This document shows, piece by piece, positions 57,447 through 64,000 of a stretch of 64,000 bases of DNA (the first letter of the stretch is position 1; each line of letters opens with the position of its first letter). The stretch is from Kocuria palustris (lineage in GTDB: Bacteria; Actinomycetota; Actinomycetes; Actinomycetales; Micrococcaceae). Where the stretch lies: the NCBI RefSeq assembly GCF_016907795.1, contig NZ_JAFBCR010000001.1, positions 1,612,001-1,676,000 on the forward strand, in the 5' to 3' direction. The translations under genes were made by a program, and so were the position numbers. Under the pieces are notes generated by a model. It was given only the letters and a program-made list of their open reading frames with translations. It ran no database searches and had not been told where the DNA came from.

Positions 57447-58643
57447 ATGCTCTCCGAGTCAGCCCGCCCGCTCATCGAAGCCACCGCGCCCGTGATCGCC
57501 GAGCACCTTCCGGACATCGCGCCGAAGTTCTACAAGTCGATGTTCGAGGCGGAGCCGCAGCTGATCGAGGAGGGCATCTTCAGCCGCGCGAACCAGCGCA
57601 CCGGTGAGCAGCCCCTCGCCCTGGCCGGCTCCGTGGTCGCCTTCGCCACCCACATCCTCAACCACCCGGAGTCCTACCCCGACGAGCTGCTCTCGCGCGT
57701 GGCCAATAAGCACACGTCGCTGGGCATCGTGGAGGGGCAGTACCCGATCGTGGAGAAGCACCTCCTGGGCGCGATCGCCGATGACTTGGGCGCTGCCCTG
57801 ACCCCCGAGATCGCCGCGGCCTGGACCGAGGTCTACTGGCTCATGGCCGATGCCCTCATCAAGCTCGAGAAGGGCCTGTACTCCGAGCAGGCCAACGACA
57901 ACGTGTTCAACGAGTTCACCCTCGTGGACAAGCGCGAGACCTCGGAGGGCACCTATGTCCTCACCTACGAGCCCGCCGACGACACCCCCATGACCGATGC
58001 GGTGGCCGGGCAGTACGTCTCGATCAAGGTGCGGCTGCCCGAGGGCATCGAGCAGTCCCGGCAGTTCACGCTGATCCCGGTCGACAGCCCCCGTCAGCGC
58101 CGCCTGGCCGTCAAGCAGGACATGGACGGGGAGGTCTCGCCGGTCGTGACCGCCATGGAGGTCGGCTCCACGGTCAAGCTGTCGAACCCGTACGGCGACG
58201 TGGTCCTCACCGGCTCCACCGCCCCGCTCGTTCTTATCTCCTCGGGCATCGGCGTCACGCCCATGGTCGCGTTCCTGGACCGTCTGGTCGCCGAGGGATC
58301 GCAGCGCCAGGTCACCGCGTTCCGCGTGGACTCCTCGGACGCGGCGGCGCCGCTGCTCGAGGAGCAGAAGGCCCTCATCGAGAAGCTGCCGGAGGCGCGT
58401 TTCGAGCGCTGGACGGTCGAGGAGGGCGAGGCCGACCACATCGGCCGTGCCGACTTCGGTGCCCAGGGCGTTGACGCGGGTGCGGAGGTCTACCTCTGCG
58501 GCAGCCTGGACTTCATGAAGGAGACGCGCTCTGCCCTGATCGGCGCCGGCATCCCGGGCAAGCAGATCCGCTACGAGATCTTCGGCCCGGACCTGTGGAT
58601 GCTCCACGACGACGCCGTGGAATACCACGCCGACGCCGAGTGA
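57447..58643 (+). CDS. hmp: flavohemoprotein (nitric oxide dioxygenase)
   Basis: Hmp turns NO and O2 into nitrate with NAD(P)H and protects from nitrosative stress. The globin domain is residues 1-140 (LSESARPLIEATAPVIAEHL start; proximal His in VANKHTSLGIVEGQYPIV). The FAD domain follows (AGQYVSIKVRLPEGIEQSRQ and FTLIPVDSPRQ). The NAD domain has LISSGIGVTPMVAFLDRLVA, then YLCGSLDFMKE and FGPDLW at the end. The length of 398 residues is normal. GAAGAGGAG lies before the ATG; the frame is open to 57309 but without family similarity. Confidence 0.94.
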   Translation: MLSESARPLIEATAPVIAEHLPDIAPKFYKSMFEAEPQLIEEGIFSRANQRTGEQPLALAGSVVAFATHILNHPESYPDELLSRVANKHTSLGIVEGQYPIVEKHLLGAIADDLGAALTPEIAAAWTEVYWLMADALIKLEKGLYSEQANDNVFNEFTLVDKRETSEGTYVLTYEPADDTPMTDAVAGQYVSIKVRLPEGIEQSRQFTLIPVDSPRQRRLAVKQDMDGEVSPVVTAMEVGSTVKLSNPYGDVVLTGSTAPLVLISSGIGVTPMVAFLDRLVAEGSQRQVTAFRVDSSDAAAPLLEEQKALIEKLPEARFERWTVEEGEADHIGRADFGAQGVDAGAEVYLCGSLDFMKETRSALIGAGIPGKQIRYEIFGPDLWMLHDDAVEYHADAE

Positions 58644-58723
58644 CCTCGGTCGGCGAGTGAGTCGAGCCGGCGCGCAGTGATCTCACACGAGGCCGGCCGC
58701 GCCTGGAACCCAGGTGCGGCGGG

Positions 58724-59961
58724 TCAGTGGAGCCCCAGGTGGTCCTGGGGCTCCAGGACGCGGGAGACGACGTAGCCGAAGAGGGTGCCCCAGAACGCGG
58801 CGTGGATGTTGAACAGGTCCAGCCCGGAGACCGTCACCACGAACGTGACCAGGGCGCCGAACGTGAAGCGCGTGGAGAACGCGGTGACGAACGCCCCCTG
58901 CAGCGCCTTGATCATGGCGATGCCGCCCAGGGCCAGCACGAAGGCCTCCGGGGTGGCGAGCATGAACCGCGTGAACACCGGGGCGAACAGGGCGAAGACC
59001 AGCGAGAGCACGCCGTAGGTGACAGCCGCCGTGTACTGCCGCTGCTTCTGCCCCGATGCCGTCAGGAGCACGTTCGTGGGGCCGGTGACGCAGGCGGAGA
59101 CCGCGCCGACCGACGCATTGACGATCGAGAAGGCGCCGGAGGCCACGGCGAGCGAGTTGATGGGCGGGTCGTGCTCGGCCTGGCGCAGCACGGCGATGCC
59201 CTGGCCGTTCTGCACCACGAGCACCGTCATCGCCAGCGGCACCAGCAGCTCGAGCTGGGCGCCCAGGGTGAACTCGGGCGCGGTGAAGACGGGCTGGGCC
59301 GGCACGCGGCCGTCGGCCTCGAAGCGGAACTGGCCCGTGGCGACCACCATGACCAGCCCGATCAGCAGGGTCCCCAGCACCGGGGCATGCGCTTGCCGAG
59401 GGCGGGCACCGCGGTGAGCAGGACGAACACGATGACCATCGGCAGGGCGATCGCCGGGGCAGAGGTGGAGGCGTCCACGACGTCCGTGCCGAAGCGCAGG
59501 AAGATCACCGCGACCATGGCCATCACGATCGGCATGGGGATCGCGGCCATGGCCCTGCGCACCACACCGGTCATGCCCAGTCCCATGACCAGGACACCCG
59601 TGGTGAAGAACACACCCACGACCTCCGGGAAAGACAGGTGCTGCAGCGACGGCCCCAGCAGCACGGTTCCCGGGATCGACCAGGCGAAGCCGAAGGGGCG
59701 GCGGAACAGCAGGGACATGAAGATGGTCGCCAGCCCCGCCGAGAGGAAGATGCCGAAGACCCAGGAGGCGATCTGCTCATCCGACAGCCCGCCGGAGGCG
59801 CCCACGGCCAGCGTCTCGGTGATCGGCCCGGAGGCTGAGAAGATCAGGCCGATCAGGCCGTTGACCGCGTACTCGGGACTGAGGTCGCGCAGCAGCTGCC
59901 GAGGCCCGGCGGGGGAGAGGTCGGGCCGCTCGAGGACCGGAGCACGCTGCCGCGTCGACAT
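58724..59961 (-). pseudogene. BenE-type benzoate/H+ symporter, single-base frameshift
   Basis: The N-terminal half (from MSTRQRAPVLERPDLSPAGP at 59961) contains AVNGLIGLIFSASGPITETL and later helices as far as VLLTAVPALGKRMP. There the reading frame shifts. The C-terminal half continues in another frame with VLGTLLIGLVMVVATGQFRF and VTGPTNVLLTASGQKQRQYT to FGYVVSRVLEPQDHLGLH. A missing base in the run of four Cs (59382-59385 on the minus strand) restores one open frame of about 412 codons. It is therefore either a recent pseudogene or a sequencing error. BenE carriers import aromatic acids. It is divergent from a damaged XRE regulator gene. Confidence 0.8.
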
Positions 59962-60000
59962 GGGACTGCCCGGTGGCTGGACGGCGGACGGATTCCGCTC

Positions 60001-60676
60001 AGTCCACCAGAGCCGGCCCCCCGGCGCGCTGCGCTGGCCCCCGACGACGACGGGCCCCGTCGGCGAGTCCCCGGTCTGCGTCGCGAGGAGGTCGCAGCGC
60101 GGGCAGGGGTGAGCACGGACTACTACACGCGCCTGGAGCAGGGCCGGCACAAGCGGCCGTCGGAATCGGTGCAGCTCGCCCTGGCCGAGGCGCTCGAGCT
60201 GGACCCCACCGCCGCCCGCCACCTGCAGGATCTGGCCCGGGCGCTGGTACTGCCCCAGTGGGCCAGGGCCCCCCACGGCGGAGCAGCAGCGCCTCAAGCA
60301 CTCGCTGACCGCCTTCCTGCTGGCGGACACCCCCGCCCGCGCCCCCGGGCAGCGCAGCCTCATCCACTGGGCCTTCCTGGACCCCGAGGCTCGCGAGAAG
60401 TACGTGGACTGGGAGAAGGTCGCCTCGTCCATGGCCGGCACCCTGCGCCTGGATGCCGGGCGTCACCCCGACGATCCCCAGCTGGCTCAGCTCGTGGGCC
60501 GCATCGATGTGCACTACGAGGCCCTGGAGGTCACCGGCGCGGAGGATCAGACGCTGTTCCTCTACTCCACCGAGAAGGGCTCGGACTCCGAGGCCCGGCT
60601 GCGGACCCTGGCATCTTGGCTGGCCGAGAACCAGCCGGGACCAGTCAGTATGCCGATCTCGGAATCCATGAGCTGA
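60001..60676 (+). pseudogene. XRE/MmyB-type regulator, frameshifted and deleted
   Basis: One frame has the helix-turn-helix block RRRVPGLRREEVAARAGVST and DYYTRLEQGR, then the start of the linker. It breaks near 60270. A second frame continues with RSLIHWAFLDPEAREKYVDW, the MmyB ligand domain, and LVGRIDVHYEALEVTGAEDQ. In relatives about 30 residues (HSPEFRRWW to LTLDY) lie between RIDVH and YEALEV, so an internal deletion is present too. The middle part of the ligand domain is also missing. It was probably the regulator of the divergent BenE carrier gene. No intact product is expected. Confidence 0.75.
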
Positions 60677-60714
60677 GGCTGCGGGAGCCGATGGGGCGGG
60701 ACCTCGCCGGAGGC

Positions 60715-61767
60715 TCAGGCCGCAGGTGCAGCGCCGGGGGCGCCGGCCCCGCCACCCATCCCGCCCATCGACGGCTCCGTGTTGGTGTCCACGCCCACGG
60801 TGATCGACAGGGTGTACCCGCTCTTGGCATCACCGGTCACGGTCGCCAGCTGGGTCTGGCCGCCGTCGTCGCTGAACACGTTGTCCGTGTCCAGGGACAG
60901 CGAGGCCATGTTGGTCACCGAGGACTCGTAGCCCGCGGTCGCGTAGGCCTCATCGCAGGTGGCCTGCGGGATCGCGATCTGCGAGATCGACGCCGCGTTG
61001 GACTGATCGGTGATCGAGGCCTCGTCAGGGAAGACCTCGAAGTGGATGTGCGGCCACCGACCCGTGTAGCAGGCGGGGAAGATGCTGGTGAAGGTGACCT
61101 TGCCGCTCGAGTCGGCGATCTGCACGCCGCGCAGGTAGTTCTCATCCTCGATGCCCTCGGAGTACATGGAATACTGGCCATCGCGGTCGCAGTGCCAGAC
61201 GTAGACGGCAGCTCCGGCCCAGGGCTTGTAGCTGTCGGTCATGTTCACGATGGTCATCTCCAGGGTCATGGGGATGCCCTCGGCCGTGGCGGAGCCGGTG
61301 CCGAAGCTCGAGCGGATGTCGCTGCGCACCACGCCGGACTCCTCCAGGACGTCGGGCCCGTTCGAGCCGTCGCCGGGGTAGGGGCCGGCGGTCTCATCGG
61401 GGATCTCGGAGGCCACGTCGATCGAGGCGTCATTGGTGGGGGTCGCCGAGCTCGTGGCGGAGGCCGACGAGGACGCCGAGGAGGAGCTCGAGGTGGGCGC
61501 GCAGGCCGCCAGCCCGAAGGCGGTGGCACCCAGGCCCAGCGCCGAGAGCGCGCTGCGACGGGAGACGAGCGTCTGCAGGTCGAAGGACAGCCCCTGGTCC
61601 TGGACCTCGTCCTCGGGCCGCTTGAGCGGGCGCCCCTGGTAGTGGGGTCGCCCGTCGATCATCTCGACCCGGGGGTCGTTCTCATTGTCGGCGGGCGGCT
61701 CGGCAGTGGGCTCCTGAGAGGCGGAGTCCTGGGAAGCGGTGTCGCGGCTGCGGCGCAGGAAGAGCAC
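60715..61767 (-). CDS. exported intradiol ring-cleavage dioxygenase-like lipoprotein
   Basis: This 350-residue protein has a Tat-lipoprotein signal in an unusual internal position (residues 66-90: VSRRSALSALGLGATAFGLA, then AC as the lipobox). A polar stretch of 65 residues precedes it. The catalytic fold carries the four iron ligands of intradiol dioxygenases: Tyr in AGAAVYVWHCD, Tyr in ACYTGRWPHIHFEVF, and the two His in the same motif. A Ser/Ala/Thr linker follows the lipid site. The substrate (catechol or protocatechuate types) is unknown. It may link to the aromatic-acid carrier remnant nearby, but that gene faces away. Confidence 0.85.
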   Translation of the reverse strand: MLFLRRSRDTASQDSASQEPTAEPPADNENDPRVEMIDGRPHYQGRPLKRPEDEVQDQGLSFDLQTLVSRRSALSALGLGATAFGLAACAPTSSSSSASSSASATSSATPTNDASIDVASEIPDETAGPYPGDGSNGPDVLEESGVVRSDIRSSFGTGSATAEGIPMTLEMTIVNMTDSYKPWAGAAVYVWHCDRDGQYSMYSEGIEDENYLRGVQIADSSGKVTFTSIFPACYTGRWPHIHFEVFPDEASITDQSNAASISQIAIPQATCDEAYATAGYESSVTNMASLSLDTDNVFSDDGGQTQLATVTGDAKSGYTLSITVGVDTNTEPSMGGMGGGAGAPGAAPAA

Positions 61768-61914
61768 GGCTGCTCCTTCGTGATCGGGGTCCGCCCGGCG
61801 CTGCTGCCGGGCTGTCTGATCACGAAGCTACGAGCGGCCCATGTGGCGAGGTTCGCCTGGACCTGTGCTGGGGCTGTGAGGTGCCGACGGCAGAGAATTC
61901 TTCGATCGAGCGGC

Positions 61915-62529
61915 TCACCGGCGGGGATTGCGCCTCGCGATCGAAGTGCTCAGCGCCGTTGCGAAGCCGCACCACAGGATGTAGGGGACCAGGGCTGCCC
62001 CCGCTCCTCGATGGGCGGAGCCCGCACGTCGGCTCAGGTCTGCGCAGCTGAGGGTCAGCACGGCGGCGTGCACCGAGGCCAGTTCGAACTCGCGGGCCCG
62101 GAAGAAGGTCCAGCACCAGCCGGCGTTCAGCGCGAGATTCACGGCCAGGGATCGACCCAGCCCGGCGCTGCGACGACTCAGCTGCCGGGACAGCGGGCGG
62201 GAGCGCCGCGCGGGGACCCGCGGCCGCTGCGGCGGCACGAGCTCGTGCTCATCGGCCTGCGCTCGCTCGTGGTGCCGGGCGAGGTTCGTCAGCGCCAGCG
62301 CCGACGTGCACGCGATGACCGTGTAGAGGCCCGTCCATACGATCGGGAACGCGACTCCCGGCGGCTGCCATGAGGGCTTGTCCAGCTGGGTGTACTCGGG
62401 GGAGCGCACCGCCGGACCCGTGGCGAGCGAGCCGATCGCTGCCGTGGCGGTCACGGCGGCGCCGGTGGCCAGCAGCCGGGGTGCCAGGCGCGGTGCGCGC
62501 CTGGAGCGGCTTCTGCGCAGGATCTGCAC
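61915..62529 (-). CDS. TspO/MBR family protein
   Basis: TspO proteins are five-helix membrane proteins that bind porphyrins and other ligands. This one has 204 residues. Typical parts are SLATGPAVRSPEYTQLDKPS and WQPPGVAFPIVWTGLYTVIA, then LAVNLALNAGWCWTFFRARE and AALVPYILWCGFATALS. A basic insert of about 35 residues lies between helices 2 and 3, and the N-terminus is arginine-rich. The GTG start at 62529 lies 3 bases after the SMP-30 gene stop, so the two are co-transcribed. The true function here is unknown. Confidence 0.87.
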   Translation of the reverse strand: MQILRRSRSRRAPRLAPRLLATGAAVTATAAIGSLATGPAVRSPEYTQLDKPSWQPPGVAFPIVWTGLYTVIACTSALALTNLARHHERAQADEHELVPPQRPRVPARRSRPLSRQLSRRSAGLGRSLAVNLALNAGWCWTFFRAREFELASVHAAVLTLSCADLSRRAGSAHRGAGAALVPYILWCGFATALSTSIARRNPRR

Positions 62530-62532
62530 GGC

Positions 62533-63396
62533 TCAGCCTCCGAAGGCCAGCGGCTGCATGCCGCGCACGCCCGGCTCGACGGCGTAGATCGATCCGGCCG
62601 CCGGCTCCTCGTCATCGGGGAGGTTCTCCCGCGACGTCGTGATGAACAGCCGGTCCAGGTCCGGGCCGCCGAAGGTGCAGGCGGTGATCTGGCGGACGGG
62701 CAGCTCGATCACCTCGGTGAGCTCGCCCCCGGGGGAGTAGCGGTGCACGGCGCTGCCGCCGTTGAGCGCTGTCCATATGCCGCCCTCGGCATCCACGGTG
62801 AGGCCGTCGGGGTGCCCCGCGTCCTCCGGGATCCGCACGAAGGCGCGGGGGTCGACGGGTCCGCGCTCCGGGTCGTGGTTGAAGACCGTGATCTGTCCCG
62901 TGGGGGTGTCGTTCCAGTAGGCGAGGTCCCCGCCCGGGCTCCAGCCGATGCCGTTGGCGATGGTCGCGCCATCCCAGGCCGTCTGCGGCTCGGTGCCGGG
63001 CCCGTCCCAGCGGTAGACGCTCGAGGCGCCCTCGGTCTTCTCATAGGCCATGTCGCCCAGCCAGAGCCGGCCCTGGGGATCGCAGCCGCCCTCGTTCGTG
63101 CGCAGCCCGGAGTCCTCGAACAGGGTCACGATCTGCTCGAGATCCGAGAGATCCTCCTGGCGGGCCAGGCCGATGCCGTTCTCCAGCCCGACGACGGCGC
63201 CGCCGCCCACCCGCGGGCGCAGCATCGAGGCGATGCGGGAGGGGACCTCCAGGCGCTGGTGGCCGCCGTCGTCGATCTCGATGATCGCCCCGTGGAGCAT
63301 GTCCACGAACCTCAGGCGCCCGGTGGCCGCCCACCAGACAGGGCCCTCGGCGTGATGGGCGATCGAATCGGTGATGCGCTGTGCCTTGATGGTCAT
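62533..63396 (-). CDS. SMP-30/gluconolactonase/LRE family protein
   Basis: This six-bladed beta-propeller has 287 residues and resembles regucalcin-type lactonases. The conserved Glu of the metal site is in SIAHHAEGPVWWAATGRLRF. TNEGGCDPQGRLWLGDMAYE has the conserved N and D. NGIGWSPGGDLAYWNDTPTG and GHPDGLTVDAEGGIWTALNG supply the remaining ligands. It is likely a lactonase of sugar or other carboxylic lactones. It heads a small operon with the TspO-like gene. No signal peptide is visible. Confidence 0.9.
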   Translation of the reverse strand: MTIKAQRITDSIAHHAEGPVWWAATGRLRFVDMLHGAIIEIDDGGHQRLEVPSRIASMLRPRVGGGAVVGLENGIGLARQEDLSDLEQIVTLFEDSGLRTNEGGCDPQGRLWLGDMAYEKTEGASSVYRWDGPGTEPQTAWDGATIANGIGWSPGGDLAYWNDTPTGQITVFNHDPERGPVDPRAFVRIPEDAGHPDGLTVDAEGGIWTALNGGSAVHRYSPGGELTEVIELPVRQITACTFGGPDLDRLFITTSRENLPDDEEPAAGSIYAVEPGVRGMQPLAFGG

Positions 63397-63411
63397 GCTC
63401 CTCAGCGTAGG

Positions 63412-63449
63412 ACGCCGGGCCGGAGCCTGGGGAGGCTCCGGCCCGGCGT
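63412..63449 (-). terminator. terminator of the SDR gene
   Basis: ACGCCGGGCCGGAGCC and GGCTCCGGCCCGGCGT form a perfect 16-bp stem around TGGGGA, 24 bases after the SDR stop and upstream of the SMP-30 start. Confidence 0.8.
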
Positions 63450-63472
63450 GGTCGTGCGGTGGCGTGTGCCGA

Positions 63473-64000
63473 TCAGGCGACGGGCGAGCCGCCGTTGACG
63501 TTGAGGACGTCGCCGGTGACGTAGCTGGACTCGGGGGAGGCCAGGTAGACGTAGGCCGGGGCGAGCTCGGTGGGCTGACCGGCGCGCCCGATCGTGGCCT
63601 GGCGGCCGAACGAGGTCAGCTGCTCCTCGTTCTTGTTGTCCGTGACCTGCAGCGGCGTCCAGATGGGGCCCGGAGCCACGGCGTTGACGCGGATGCCGCG
63701 CTCGACGAGCTGCTGTGCCAGGGCCTGGGTGAAGGCGTTGATGGCGCCGTTCGAGGACGCGTAGTCCACCAGGGTCTCCGAGGGCTTGTAGGCCTGCACG
63801 GAGGTGGTGTTGATGATCGACGAGCCCGCCGGCATCACGTTCAGCGCCGCCTGCGTGACGCGGAACATCGAGAACAGCTTGATGTCGAAGGTGTTCTCGA
63901 ACTGCTCGTCCGTGATCGCCTCGAGGCTCTCCCAGTGGTACTGGCGCCCGGCGTTGTTGACCAGGATGTCCAGGGCGCCGAGCTCATCGGCGACCTTGCC
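63473..64000 (-). CDS. short-chain dehydrogenase/reductase, 5' end outside window
   Basis: The C-terminal 175 residues of an SDR enzyme are present. ALDILVNNAGRQYHWESLEA is the NNAG motif and IINTTSVQAYKPSETLVDYA the Ser site. VDYASSNGAINAF carries the Y-x-x-x-N (usually Y-x-x-x-K) segment, with the catalytic Lys replaced by Asn. AQQLVERGIRVNAVAPGPIW follows. It resembles the general-stress SDRs YhdF and YdaD of Bacillus. The substrate is unknown. The NAD-binding GxxxGxG part lies beyond the window edge. Confidence 0.9.
   Translation of the reverse strand, partial: GKVADELGALDILVNNAGRQYHWESLEAITDEQFENTFDIKLFSMFRVTQAALNVMPAGSSIINTTSVQAYKPSETLVDYASSNGAINAFTQALAQQLVERGIRVNAVAPGPIWTPLQVTDNKNEEQLTSFGRQATIGRAGQPTELAPAYVYLASPESSYVTGDVLNVNGGSPVA

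Overview
The window is high-GC DNA with actinobacterial gene order and promoters, and it holds a complete chromosome origin neighbourhood. The order pcnA, NUDIX hydrolase, murJ, trxB, trxA, cwlM, parB, parA, rsmG, jag, yidC, yidD, rnpA, rpmH, dnaA, dnaN, recF, dciA, gyrB, gyrA, DUF3566, tRNA-Ile, tRNA-Ala, ppiA is the one known around oriC in mycobacteria and relatives. The C50-type carotenoid operon (crtE-B-I-Ye-Yf-Eb) suggests a pigmented member of the Micrococcaceae, for example a Kocuria- or Micrococcus-like organism. The genus is an inference from gene content and not a database match.

Left arm (1-23.4 kb): a decayed ISL3-type transposase end, an amidohydrolase and a DUF2316 gene come first. 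Then comes the carotenoid operon, whose six genes overlap by ATGA at every junction, with a divergent MarR regulator. dnaB follows, carrying a 162-residue class 3 mini-intein in its P-loop, and upstream of it lies a gene-free block of DnaA boxes. A second MarR gene sits before a flavin monooxygenase/FMN reductase pair, and both promoters carry TGAC-NN-GTCA palindromes. A TPP riboswitch-tenA unit, a broken MMPL transporter, the rpsF-ssb-rpsR-rplI operon, and an overlapping pcnA-GT87-GT87-unknown operon complete this arm.

Origin segment (23.5-55.9 kb): NUDIX, murJ and a pseudokinase-like membrane gene lead to trxB-trxA, which has a perfect SigR-type promoter, and then to a cwlM with a degenerate amidase domain. 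parB and parA are separated by about 1.5 kb of gene-free DNA. Eight parS sites lie in this stretch, two of them inside the parB coding sequence. The rpmH-rnpA-yidD-yidC-jag-rsmG-parA genes run leftward from the dnaA promoter region. dnaA, oriC, dnaN, recF, dciA, gyrB, gyrA and DUF3566 run rightward, followed by tRNA-Ile, a DLW-39-type micro-gene and tRNA-Ala.

Right arm (50.8-64 kb): a LmbE-type deacetylase, a non-canonical Nramp-like carrier, an Ala/Lys-rich repeat protein, ppiA and a rhomboid protease lead to another DnaA-box cluster. A decay zone follows, with an ABC transporter, a BenE-type carrier and an XRE regulator all carrying frameshifts or deletions; an intact flavohemoprotein gene sits between them. 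The window ends with an exported intradiol dioxygenase, a TspO-like protein, an SMP-30 family protein and the 3' part of a short-chain dehydrogenase.
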